This document shows, one piece after another, positions 9,538 to 19,573 of a stretch of 36,698 nucleotides of DNA. The stretch is from Gracilaria caudata (lineage: Eukaryota > Rhodophyta > Florideophyceae > Gracilariales > Gracilariaceae). How positions within the stretch are numbered: the first letter of the stretch is position 1; each line of letters begins with the position of its first letter. The notes under the pieces are model-generated. The model had not been told where the DNA came from. It did not search any database and saw nothing but the letters and a program-made list of their open reading frames with translations. Where the stretch lies: positions 1 to 36,698 of the forward strand of contig JASCIV010000160.1 of the NCBI GenBank assembly GCA_030374735.1, written 5' to 3'. Made by a program: the position numbers and the translations under genes.

Positions 9538-10465
9538 TACTTGAATGAATTCTTTTACCCCGCATCATCTAATAAATGGCATTCTAAACAGTTTACTATT
9601 CTTTTTGTAGAAGAAAACCCTTTCGTTTTCTCATTTTGCGTTACGCCTGTAGCTTCAACTTGAGCATCGGAATTCTCTGAAATAAAAGCCTTGTTTGGCA
9701 TTGTATACTGTATCACTCTTAGCGGATTTTTCTTACTCAAAAGCAAGAGTAGTATTATTTGGTACGTGTGATACGCTAAAAAATAAGTAGTCTTTGTGAA
9801 AGAATGTTTTTCTTAAGAAGCTGGTAATAGGCCAAAAGGTCAACAAAAAAACATATTTGCAATCCTTTTCGGGATAAAAAAATTTGATTTTGGATTTTAA
9901 GGCTTTATTGAACGACATGTTTTTAATGAAAAGTTTACTTACAAAATTACTTCCAGTATTGTAAATTGATAGTACCACAAATTTGGTACAGATTCCTGTA
10001 GACAACAAGAGAGATAGAAGACATTGTGGTTTTGTTCACCTTTGGCATCCAAAATCTGGAGGAACCAGATTCTTTTTATTTGTTGCATTACTATTTGTTG
10101 GCGTCAAACTGATCTAATCGCGTGGAATCTCCAGAAACGCGACAAAATGCGCTGTGTGTCCCGGGGCATTTTGAACAAAAATATAGCATTCTGACATGGT
10201 TTATGAAACAAAGTGTTGGTTTATATAAGCGGGAGGTTTCGGAGATATACCAAAATATTAGGTAGATATCCGAATCAGTGAGAAACAAAAGCGTCGTAGC
10301 CACTTTTGCCAACATTGTATTGTCAAATTGATGCAATTCCTCGCTCTCCGTGCCTGTAATAGCAAAGAGGAGCTTTGTGATGAACTCTCAAAGCGAGAAG
10401 CAAGTGAACAGAGCGCATACATAATCAGATGTCTGCGAAGCAAGCTTCGCAAACGTTTGCAAAGC
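9538..10465. other. AT-rich right core, no gene
   Basis: Only short frames. It contains a TACCACAAATTTGGTACA string (9973-9990), the second TATA-hairpin cassette (about 10095-10260, minus strand) and, at the arm border, the palindromes TGCGAAGCAAGCTTCGCA (10434-10451) and GCAAACGTTTGC (about 10449-10460). Confidence 0.5.
10095..10260 (-). repeat. TATA-hairpin cassette, copy 2
   Basis: On the minus strand: TTTGGTATA, CCCGCTTATATAAACC (10217-10232), about 43 bases, then a degraded palindrome (10144-10172), then TTTCTGGAGA and GATTAGATCAGTTTGACG. The last two strings recur in copy 4 (15435-15620), so the conserved unit extends at least 50 bases past the palindrome. Confidence 0.65.
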
Positions 10466-10524
10466 TCCTTGTGGTGGCGGATCCCCGGGAGTGTCCCCCC
10501 CCACGGGACATTCCCGGAAAGAAG

Positions 10525-10590
10525 AATCTGGCTATCTCCTCGGAGATAGCCAGATTCTTTTGGCTATCTCCGAGGAGATGGGTAGAAGCT
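10525..10590. repeat. right hairpin module
   Basis: Contains AGAATCTGGCTATCTCC paired with its complement across GGAGATAGCCAGATTCT, giving a near-perfect hairpin of about 17 bp arms. A second GGCTATCTCCGAGGAGAT palindrome follows at once. Better preserved than the left copy at 5708-5760. Confidence 0.85.
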
Positions 10591-10599
10591 GGACATGCG

Positions 10600-11600
10600 C
10601 AGTGGCGCGCCCCAGGGCACGTAGAAGAAACAGAAGACCGCACGCGGTGGAGCGCTACAGGGAGCACTACGACGCACAGGGGCCGCTCGCTGGTTCGCGC
10701 GCTGGTTGCGCGCTTAGCAACACGTCCGAACGAGACAGTTGGGGCGCGCGCTGATGGCGTGCCCCAGAGCGCGCGGACGAGAACAGTTGGGGCGCGCGCT
10801 GGTCGCGCGCCTTAGAGGGCACACAAGGAGACAGTTGGGACTCGCGCCCTAGAAGGCACACAAGGAAGCAGTTGGGACTCGCGCCCTAGAGGGCACGCAA
10901 GGAGAAAGTTGGGACGCGCGCTGATTGCGCGCCCCAGAGGGCCTGGACGAGACCAGTTGGGGCACGCGCTGGTTGCGCGCCCGGAGGATTTGAAAGAGGA
11001 TGTGCTGTGCGCTCGCGGCACGCCCTACAGGGCGAAGAAGAAGGAGATACTGGGCGCGCTCGCGGTGCGCCGTGGACGCAAGGAAGGACAGGCTCGGTGC
11101 ACTCGCTGCGCGCCCTGCCGGGCGTGCTCGTGGCGCACTCTGGGGACAAAGAAGGAGTGCTGGGCGCGCTCGCTGCGCGCCTTGATGAGGGCAAAGAAAG
11201 AGGGGCTGGGCGAGCTCGCCGCGCGCCCTGGCGACAAAGAAGGACATTCTGGGCGCGCGCGCTGCGCGCCCTACCTGGCACGATAGGACAGTTGGGGTTG
11301 GGTTGTCCGGCGCTCCGTTGGGCGAACCATGGCAATCTGGGCGCGCTCGTTGCGCGCCCTGCAGAACGGAAGAAGACAGGCGGGGGGGCGCTCGTTGCGT
11401 CCCCCTCGGGGCTCGCGGGAAGAGAAGTTGAACGCCCTCGTTGCGCGATCGGCAAAGCGCCTGAGTTTGCGCCTCGCATGCGCACAAAGACGCAAGAGGC
11501 AGGATGTGTGGGCCTCTGCTGCGCGCTCAAAGCGACTGGCAGGAGCAAAGACTAGCGACGCAACGTTTTGCGCCCTGCAAAGCTCACGAATGAGAACGCT
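10600..11600. repeat. right GC-rich tandem array of palindromic units
   Basis: The clearest part has units starting (C/A)AGTTGGG at 10736, 10784, 10832, 10869, 10906 and 10954, a spacing of 48, 48, 37, 37 and 48. The 48-bp units carry an internal palindrome of the GGCGCGCGCTGGTCGCGCGCC type; the two 37-bp units have lost part of it. From about 11040 to 11290 the units change to GGCGCGCTCGCTGCGCGCC plus an A/G-rich AAAGAAGGA spacer. The 182-220 codon ORFs across it, on both strands, are repeat-derived and not proposed as genes. Confidence 0.85.
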
Positions 11601-11739
11601 TCAGGCCACAGGCAAGAGATGATCATCGCGCCCGCGCCCGGTTGCGCACGAGGTCTTACAGAAAGTGCAGATTCAGCACATATTTACTCAGACGCAGGTT
11701 CAGCTGTGGCGAGACATATCTTGAAGCCTTGGTCACTGT

Positions 11740-12169
11740 CTAATGCATTGTACCATTAGGCAGAGGCCGCCGAACCGTCTCAGGCTCAACCATATCGCGC
11801 TCGACGCGGTACACGCGACGCACAGCACGAACATAGTAAGAGGAGCGCTGGGTGATGACTGCGAGGGTCAGGCCTACGGCTAGGCCGCGAAGAGAGAAGG
11901 GCGGAAGAGCCTGTACTCCTCGCGAATCTGCGCAGTAGTTGTGGGTGTCCCAGACAGTAAGTGGCCGAGTACGTCTTCGAAACTAACAATGGCTGCTTCC
12001 TGCCTCTCGTTCACTTCCTCGGACAGGCCGGCTTCTCGATCCTCGGCGGCGGCTTTTGGTTGGATACTTCTTCGCCTTCTTGGTCAATCACACATGGATG
12101 CATGGGAGGAGCGGACGGAGATTCCAGGCCTTCGTCGATGAACTGAAACGCTTCGTTGTTTGGATCCAT
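11740..12169 (-). pseudogene. right-arm copy of the small HTH gene (frameshifted)
   Basis: Begins MDPNNEAF at 12169, matching MDHNQNE of the left copy. The first frame closes at 12011. The homologous frame continues with NERQEAAIVSF (left: NEREEGSILSF) and TPTTTAQIREEYRLF. A second frameshift near 11890 precedes GLAVGLTLAVITQRSSYYV, RAVRRVYRV and MVEPET, ending LPNGTMH and a TAG at 11740-11742. The stop is at the homologous place in both copies. Two frameshifts make it a pseudogene if the assembly is right. Confidence 0.75.
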
Positions 12170-12383
12170 TTTTGGTGAACGTGAGTGATGACGATGATGA
12201 GAAACCTCGATGACCTCGGATGACCGAATACGATTGACTACATATGCACGATGCAATAACGAAAGGGATTATCTCCAATAACGAAAGGTTACGTACCTCA
12301 ATAGTACGACGGAAACAGGGCATAAGGTAGTTAATACCCATTTGTCAGCATGCATCACCAAAGGTTATGCAGAATGCCCCAGT

Positions 12384-12394
12384 CTATATAAACC
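12384..12394 (+). promoter_or_regulatory. TATA box, outward unit of right arm
   Basis: TCTATATAAA followed by CCCCCCGAGTTGG. The minus strand of 3900-3981 has the matching TATA box and downstream strings in the same order. It drives transcription away from the core, through the CT-rich leader towards 12900. Confidence 0.6.
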
Positions 12395-12665
12395 CCCCGA
12401 GTTGGAAGCTTCACCGCCAACTCAACGGGGGCAGACCATCTTCTCCCTTGGCAAGCACACCTCTTTCAGAGCGGTCAGCTCCTCCTTGCCTTGAACGTTT
12501 CTCTCTTTCTCTCTCTCTCTCTTCCCTCCTTTCTCTTCTGAAAGGAGGGTCTGTCTCCAGCTTCATCTTCTCGCTCTCAGCACGGACTGAAGTGCGGCTC
12601 CTAGTTGGGCTCTTCGGTACTTTGGTCTCCCTTTCCCGACTGGTATTGGTGCCATTGTTCGTGGT

Positions 12666-12920
12666 TTGATTGCTGGTGCATTGCTACGCTGGAGTTGCTT
12701 TGTGTGGCTTTTGTTCTTTGACTTGGCCGGATTCACGGCCTCGCTACAATACCTATCTCGTTGTTGCCTATTTAGGCTGGTACCCCTGGCACTTGTGTCG
12801 TTCTCTTGGACTGTCACCACCCGCGCCGTTTCTCACAAAAACGACGTCTACACTCCTGTAAGCTATTTTGTAGATTATTTGAAAGGTCGACAAGTTTTGG
12901 GATCAGAATATGCCAATTAG
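12666..12920 (+). CDS. small hydrophobic ORF in outward unit, right arm (doubtful)
   Basis: An 84-codon frame downstream of the outward TATA box and CT-rich leader. Residues about 5-35 and 36-55 are hydrophobic (Leu/Phe/Val/Ala/Cys-rich), so a short membrane peptide is possible. An overlapping frame at 12670-12861 also aligns partly with the left arm, so which frame, if any, is translated cannot be settled. No family recognised. Confidence 0.2.
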   Translation: MIAGALLRWSCFVWLLFFDLAGFTASLQYLSRCCLFRLVPLALVSFSWTVTTRAVSHKNDVYTPVSYFVDYLKGRQVLGSEYAN

Positions 12921-14029
12921 ATTCATTTGTTTTGATAGTTGCAATTTATCGGTAAAAAGCCCTTAAAATGGTTTTCAGATTAGCTACAGTTATCTGCTAG
13001 AGTTCTTTGCTTCAATTTCTAGCGTAAATGTAGCATCGTAGAGAGCAAATTCATTTAATGTAATTTGGAATTTTTATGTCAGAGAACAGATTGCACAATC
13101 AAGGTTACATTGATAAAGATAAACTGTTTAAGAGCCATGACCTACGGATGTATCAAGCTTTATACACACAAAATGTCTATTGCTACTTGAAAGTTACCTA
13201 CTACCGACTTTAGTTTCTTTCTTTCAACGTCTATGATAAATTGCAGGCTACGTCAAAACATAAATTGGAGGAACAGAATTCCTGTTAAAGAAATCGTGTA
13301 AAGAGTACGTGTAGAAGATTCATGTTCTGTACATCCCCTGTTGGAAAAAGTCTATAAAAAACGCTTGAAACCAATAATCCAATGTTGCAGAGAAAGCTTT
13401 GTGAAGGCAAGTGTCCATATTTTCCATTGATTCATATGCATTTGTCTTGCAGTTTGTGCATTACTTTTGAAGAACCTACGTCCTATCACTTGACTGCACT
13501 AATTAGATGAAACACGTGAAAAGTAAAACAAAGTATACCTCCCGGTAGATTGAACCATGCTAAAAGTCATCAGGCATAAAACTAGTTACAAATTTAAGAT
13601 AATTGGCTTTCATTTGATGATAAACTTCAATCGCGAGTTCTTCTTAGCGGCCGAACTTCATAGGATTCAAAATAACAAAAAAATGAATATAAAGCAATCA
13701 CTGAGCCTTCAATGGGATCGCTCTGATTTTGTAGAAGATTTTGTAAACAATAGAGTTTCTATGAATTTTTAATACTGTACAACAATCATTATGAAGAAGA
13801 GCATTGGCATCAAAGTACTTTTACATGGCCTTCTTTACAAAAATTGTCATTTTTACTTCTTTATAAAGGCATCAAAATGTATACTTTATACCGTACGACT
13901 AGTTCTGTTAATGTATGCACAAAAACGTTTCTTCACGGACATCTTACGTCGTCATAGCTTCCAGGAGCGATTATGGCATGCACAGAATGATGGAAAGAAA
14001 TTTTAATGTTTTGGCAGAATGGTGATCCA

Positions 14030-14185
14030 ATTCATTTGGAAGACCAAAATATGGCCTACATGCGCCGTGTGACACGGCGCATTTCGAAGACGAAAATATT
14101 TAAAATTTTCTAGTTTGTTCGAAAGAAAAATGATGTTCTATACATAAAGTACTGAAAATGAGAAGTGTACCAAAGATGCACTTCA
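14030..14185 (-). repeat. TATA-hairpin cassette, copy 3
   Basis: Minus strand: TTTGGTACACTTC, a degraded TATA (CTTTATGTATAGAAC, 14135-14149), 53 bases, then a perfect 23-bp palindrome (14060-14082) with half-site ATGCGCCGTGT. GAATTGGATCACC follows. Confidence 0.7.
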
Positions 14186-15434
14186 TGTGCCAAAAGCTTG
14201 TTGCTCTCTGCCGAAACGCAAGAATCTTTTAAAATTTAGCTCAGCTTTAGATTTACGTAGCTAGCTGCTTCCCTTAGTAGGACCTTGTTATAAAACATAG
14301 TTTTCGTCACCACATCTAATACGGTAATCTGGTAATCGCTGATTTGGACACTAGTTTTGAGAACCAACAGGTAGTTGCATAGTGTGGCACGACACCTTCA
14401 ACATATAAATGGATTCGCTTTCGTTTTTTCATGAGATTCAAAAGAATGATTAAATGAAGCAGTGACTTCAGTACTGGAGAAGTCAAAATTAGAATTAGAA
14501 TTCTTTTAAATCTTGAACATGCTGTCGTAGTGAGAAAAAGTGCTATTTATTCCTTTAAGTGTAAACATAAATAGCTAGTGAGTTTTTAAGTCGTTCTACA
14601 TGAAACAAAGGATAAACTAGCAGACTATTAATGAAGATATCGTAGTTTTATTTTCCATGAATCTTTTGAAATCAACCGTTCCGTCAATGATATGTTTGTG
14701 CTTCATCAAAACATTTAGCCTAAAGAAACGTTTTTTGAATGTTATTTCTGATAGAATTAGTTACTTTCCAGAAAAGGGTAGCAAAAAGACCTCTCATCAT
14801 ATTAAAGCTATAAATCAAAACTCCATTCTGCTCATTGTTTTGTCCAAAACAGATCAGATTGTGCCTCGAAAGCCAACAAAAAGATAAATATTATCTGAAG
14901 GCTATAGGTTCTCCTAATTGTACGAGAGACGTTTGTACAGTCTACGATGATCCCGTCAAGCTTGTCGTGATCAGAGACGGGCATAAGTACGTGTATTCGC
15001 TTAAAAAGCATTATAAGAAAGAAAAATTTCTTATAATTGTTTGAGAATAAGCATTTGTTTTACTATTTGGAGAAAAGTACAGTACTATCATTAATGATAC
15101 GTGCTTTGATATTTTCAAATCTTTTAAATTACTGGGTCTCAAATTAAGAGATTGTTTGCCGATTGAAAAACCCTGTGTATTCTTGGAATATAAAGAGCAC
15201 TTACTGGCTTGGTCGAAGATACATGTTGGAATTGCCCAAAATTCATTAGAGTCCTTTTTTTCAATATTTGTAATAAACATGTGCTCTACCTACGAGGTAG
15301 AGCTTCTGAGAGCACCAAAATGTTGGTACTGCTACGTGAAATTCTTGTGGCAAAACGTGAAGAATGATAGCGTTTTGGTCCCAATCCGAAGATAATACCA
15401 AACTATTGACATCTAATACTTCTCTCTTTCTTCC

Positions 15435-15620
15435 ATTCTTACTTGTTGGTATTAAAGTGATCTAATCAGAGGTAGTATCCAGAAAGGGAACAATATGCGC
15501 CGTGTGACACAGCGCATATTTTTATCTCAAAATATAGATGGTTTGAAATTTCTACAGAGAAAATTGAGGTGTTCTATATATAAGCGCTCACTTTCGGGGA
15601 TGTACCAACATTTTTGCCGG
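15435..15620 (-). repeat. TATA-hairpin cassette, copy 4
   Basis: Minus strand: TTGGTACATCCCCGAAAG, GCGCTTATATATAGAAC (15571-15587), 53 bases, a palindrome at 15494-15518 with one mismatch, then TTTCTGGATA and GATTAGATCACTTTAATACC. Confidence 0.75.
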
Positions 15621-15809
15621 ATCACCGAAAACGGAGCAAATGCCCTTGTTACTGGCGAATTTGCTTTGACTAGCTTTACAAACCGATCTAATCGCAAAGT
15701 CGCAAAGCCCTTACTAGTCTGGCAAGATGCCCAATCGGACCAAAAAGTAAACCCATTTTGGCAAAATGAGCTACTACTCAACTGCTTGTCAAGCTTTTGG
15801 AAATCTTCA

Positions 15810-15990
15810 CAAAATGCTGGTACAACCTTAAAACTTCCCGCTTATAAATAGATATCATCAATTTCTTTTCTATACAGCGTGAAACCTCTATTTTTCTTTT
15901 GAAAATAGACGCCGTGTCACACGGCGCATTTTCATCACTTTCTGGAGACAATACCTTCTTTGTATCAAAGAATGCCAAAACAAACCAATT
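15810..15990 (+). repeat. TATA-hairpin cassette, copy 5
   Basis: Plus strand: CTGGTACAACC, CCCGCTTATAAATAGATAT (15838-15856), about 54 bases, then a palindrome CGCCGTGTCACACGGCG (15910-15926) whose outer left half has lost its ATG, then TTTCTGGAGACAAT. Confidence 0.75.
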
Positions 15991-16590
15991 GCAGGAAAAA
16001 AGAGGACCTTTATTGATCATTACTTGGTGGCATGTTTGTAGCAGTAGCCAAATTTACTTTTCTTCATTCAGTTATTTACGATAACATTTCCAAGAATTTG
16101 GAATCATTGTATATTGTAAAATGTGACCATTCACTTCTAGAATGTATTGTTATGGGCAGCTAAGATAGTGCCAAACTCACAAACATACAACAATACAAAA
16201 TGTAACATTTGCGCCAATGACAACGTTACAATGATACTTCTCTTTGGCACATGCCTTTGTAAGAGTTCAGGCATCATTAGAGCTTTCAACCAAAAGGATA
16301 CATATACTTTTGTTGTTCAAATTCTAAGCAAATAACAATGGTTTCTCGGATAAAATGCAGTGCATGAGCACATAAAACTTGTACAACAAGGTAGAACAGG
16401 TATAGAATTTTAAGGGCACCTCAAAACCACAGCAAGGAGAAAGACCAAGAGATCAGTAGATGAGAATATATATGCATTGAACGTAAAAGAACCTATTTTC
16501 TACGAAATGACACAGTATTTGAGCAAAAACTCAATCTCCTGCTCAATACGCTACTTACATCTCCCCTCAAAGCCCTGTAACTCCTCCAAA

Positions 16591-17837
16591 ATGCAGCCCT
16601 TTGATCCCCAACATGCCGCGCAAGCCATCAATTGGCTCTCTACCAGACTGTTAGAGCAAGAGAGTAATTGGAACCAGTATCCGACCGGGAAAAAATTCAA
16701 GAAGACTCTGACGAAGAAAATGATTCAAATTGTCCCATTTATGATTCGTTTTATGCTCAGAATGGCTCCGAAACTATTTTAATGATGACGAACATTTCTG
16801 CATCGGAGTTTCAAACCATTTGGAATGGTGTGAGCGCTATTACTTCGAAAGAGTGGAACACTGGTCGAAGTCGTCGTTATTCCTTCAGTGAGAAGGACGT
16901 ACTCTTTATGACACTCACGTTGTTGAAACATGCGGGAAAATGGGATTTTCTTCGGCATATTTTCAATATTAACGGCAACACATTCCACAAATTGATACTG
17001 AAAATTCATATAAGCTATTGCCAGTGAGCTCTACAATTATTATGTCACGGAAAATGACGGTCGCTGGGCCATGCAAAAACTTTTGCGACAGAATCGGGGC
17101 TTGAAACATTTTCCGTTCTGTCGTTACGCAACTGATGCCATTTTTCAACATTTGTTCCGGCCATCTGGTGGCATGGAAGAAGGAAAAAAATAGTACAGTG
17201 GAAAGCACAAGCTTTACGGTTTCAAAACTGAAGTATCCGTGTTACCGAATGGTCTGGCGATCTTTGCCTCTGCACATGCTCCTGGCTCAACTGCTGATAT
17301 TGATGTAGTTTAAAAAAATATTGACAACCATCAAACGGCGTTAACTAAAGAAAAAATGAAGGAGAGGGAGTGATTTTCGTTATCGACGCCGGACAACTTC
17401 TAGACAAATATGAAACTTTCTGGGGGATTCTTGTGGATAAGCGATATCAAGAACTATCAGAAACTGTTCGCGCTATTCATCCTAGAAAGAATTAAAGGCG
17501 AGGAATTTTATCTTTGGAAGCAGGCGAAAGGAATAGGAAGATATCAGCTGATCGGATAATTGTGGAGAATGTTTTTGGACGTTTAAGTCAGTTTTAGGGC
17601 CTTATCTGCTCTAAGTACCGATGGTCTGAGCGGTATTACGACGATATTTTTTGTTTATGCATTGCTCTGACCAACGCACACATTTTAAGGCATCCGTTGC
17701 GCAGCGGAGATGATGAGCACTACAACAAAATTCGTAACCGATCATTATCTATTGGAGAACAAAAAGTTGGGAAGGGCAAACTAGCGCAGAGAAAAGTACC
17801 GCGCGAAAAAGCAGAGGAGATTGGATTCACACTATAG
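16591..17837 (+). pseudogene. PIF/Harbinger-like (DDE_Tnp_4-type) transposase relic
   Basis: A probable start (MQPFDPQHAAQAINWL, 16591) shifts frame near 16665. It continues with an acidic segment (EDSDEEND) and a helical domain (SEKDVLFMTLTLLKHAGKW). After a stop at 17025-17027 the homologous frame shows FCRYATDAIFQHLFRPSGG, then SGKHKLYGFKTEVSVLPNG, a DKRYQE block near 17440 and IVENVFGRL near 17565. These match the first Asp, the DKGYQG-type second Asp and the ENxFGRLK-type Glu of Harbinger-like DDE_4 transposases. At least four stops (for example after GMEEGKK) and several frame changes leave no functional product. I could not identify terminal repeats or a 3-bp target duplication. Confidence 0.7.
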
Positions 17838-19186
17838 ACCTGTAGGGTCTGACGAGGAGACAGTTGAACCAGGATATTGCTAATGAATTGCAACATATGT
17901 TGATCTTTGCGAGAATAATGTGTCTATCTGCCATCTGATACTATTTGCACCAAAGCAGATACATTTACGGTTATTAAATATTGCGTTATGGCGGTTGAGT
18001 TGCATTCTTTGCTTTTCTAAATTCTTGTTCATTGCATATGCGTATGTACCATCTATATGTTACCGAGATCTATTGGTGCTAGACATGTGCACGGCACATG
18101 GTTTTCATCCTAAGAGCTATTAGCTTGAAATTTATGCGGTATAGTTCTCCGCACATAAATTCGATACATGTTATATAGAATAATGTAACAAACAAATTAT
18201 GAGTCTGTCCTGCATAAACAAATAACGATGTGTCTCGTCCAAAGCTTTAAGAAAATTTGCACTATTTCTTACTTGAGATGCATCTAAAATTTTGTACTAC
18301 ATCGAAAATGTCTTGCTAATTTTGCTCGGACCCTCGAAGCGAGGATAGTTATTGTTTGTACGGTTAAAGGGCAATCACACTTTAACGCTCAACGAACATG
18401 CAAGTCATTCATTTGAGAACTATTAGGAAACACTAACAGCGGAATCAGAAATTAATTTGAGTTCGGTTGTTCTGAAGACCCAAAGTCATTTTCTAGTCAG
18501 TTTGTGCTCATTCCATATCATTGCTGTGAGTTTGATTCACGTCAAATCACCCTACAGATTCATAGCAAAGCTCTGTACATCAGGACAAAGCACCTCTACA
18601 AATCTAAAGTAGATCTGCTCGCACAAATAATTTTTGAGAATTCTACCTGGCTCGTCCTTTCTGGGATCTTCCTTTCAAAATTGGCAGACTCCAGGTTTGT
18701 CCGCTTTATAAATAGATTTATTTAATTAAATTGATAGAAACTACAGCCAAACAACATTTTTCTCTGTCCAAATGCGCCGTGTCACACGGCGCATTATGGT
18801 TTGTTTTTGGTGTCTTCGTAGGATTGGATCATGATCGCTCCTTTTTTCTTTACATCTGTATCGTCACTCAAGCTACCAAATATGTGTGGTCAAGGGACAT
18901 GCCAAAAGGTGTGGGATTTAGCCCTCTATCAGCTTTGTAAAAGCTGTAATAGCAAACTAATGCACAGTACTTGGATATGTTTGGCAGTGGAGTGGTAGCG
19001 CAAAGGAATTTCGTAAACAAATCCATCCAAATCTTTTCTCCGGTGAAGCAGCTTCAATTTTGAGCTACGTGATGCATGATACAAAAATTGGGGTACGATT
19101 TAGCTTAAATACATTACATTCTAGATTTTTTTTCTTAGTCAGTATGAACATAAGCATAAATATAATATCACTTTTTTGGAGCTTTG
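17838..19186. other. AT-rich intergenic DNA, no gene
   Basis: Apart from the cassette at about 18680-18850 I see only short random frames. Ends in TTTTTTGGAGCTTTGCGGCC, the target in which copia element 1 landed. Confidence 0.5.
18680..18850 (+). repeat. TATA-hairpin cassette, copy 6
   Basis: CCGCTTTATAAATAGATTTA (18701-18720), about 50 bases, then a perfect 25-bp palindrome (18771-18795) with half-site AATGCGCCGTGT, followed by TGTTTTTGG and GGATTGGATCATGATC. The ATG in the palindrome opens only about 15 codons. Confidence 0.75.
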
Positions 19187-19191
19187 CGGCC

Positions 19192-19502
19192 TGTTGGAAA
19201 GTGATACAGGCTTGTGAATTGTTATACCTCTCAGGAGATTAGATACTATTTCCGTTTACAGTTCACAAGAGCAGTAATAGATCAATACCGCAGCCTACCC
19301 TGACAGTAGACATTCTATGGTGGGCATTTACTAAGTAGTTGAATTGTAGTGAGCCCCCTGCTACAGGCTCTGAATGAAAGTTATGGTGCTGGTTTTCCTG
19401 CAGGGTTTTTGCAGCGCTGGACTGGATATATATAAGGCTACCGCTTTCGGGCAGCTAGAGTAAACGGGCGGTAACTATCCGTAAGTTCTCTAGAATCCAG
19501 CA
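19192..19502 (+). repeat. 5' LTR of element 1 (311 bp)
   Basis: TGTTGGAAAG to AATCCAGCA. A TATATATAAG box lies at 19427-19436, with the complementary strings TACCGC and GCGGTA a few bases downstream. The 3' copy is 23569-23686 plus 31596-31787 (118 + 192 = 310 bp after removing element 2 and one target duplication). Confidence 0.95.
19427..19436 (+). promoter_or_regulatory. TATA box in element 1 LTR
   Basis: GGATATATATAAGG in the 5' LTR; the 3' LTR copy near 31710-31722 reads GGATATATATAAAAC. About 145 bases before the gag ATG. Confidence 0.6.
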
Positions 19503-19503
19503 G

Positions 19504-19520
19504 TGGTAGCATCGCCCGGG
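19504..19520 (+). other. candidate primer-binding site of element 1
   Basis: One base after the LTR the sequence reads TGGTAGCATCGCCCGGG. Starting with TGG (complement of a tRNA CCA end) is what a primer-binding site should do. I could not match it to a particular tRNA. Confidence 0.4.
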
Positions 19521-19573
19521 AAGTCGATCCCGGCGGTGATTCTCCTCTTGTTTTTTGGCAACCCTGTGCAGCC

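Larger units (their letters stand above)
10466..12900 (-). repeat. right arm of the large inverted repeat
   Basis: Inverted homologue of 3400-5866. From inside out: TTGTGGTGGCGGAT end, GGAGATAGC hairpins, a GC-rich tandem array, the broken HTH gene, the outward TATA box at 12385, a CT-rich leader (12493-12540) and the GGTACCCCTGGCACTTG block (12778-12795). The array is longer and more regular than on the left. Similarity to the left arm ends near 12900 (shared TATTTGAAAGG-type string). Confidence 0.85.
12921..16450. other. AT-rich intergenic DNA with repeat cassettes
   Basis: No ORF here has a recognisable domain. Frames of 60-118 codons are scattered over both strands, as expected in random AT-rich DNA. 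The only structure seen is three TATA-hairpin cassettes (about 14030, 15435 and 15810) and a small hairpin, CTCTACCT paired with AGGTAGAG, near 15283-15303. Confidence 0.5.

Noticed and set aside
10736..10990. Possible CRISPR array
   Set aside because: Units are tandem copies including the supposed spacers, they vary in length by loss of a palindrome, and the context is eukaryotic with no cas genes.
10849..11555. ORFs of 182-220 codons on both strands in the GC-rich array
   Set aside because: The tandem palindromic repeat lacks stops in several frames at once. The translations are Arg/Ala/Pro/Ser repeats without domains.
15495..15851. 118-codon ORF starting in a cassette palindrome
   Set aside because: It runs against the orientation of that cassette's TATA box; the ATG is present only because the palindrome reads the same on both strands.
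19503..19555. tRNA-like string after the element 1 LTR
   Set aside because: The fold does not give a proper T-arm and acceptor. Its position directly after the LTR makes a primer-binding site the better reading.
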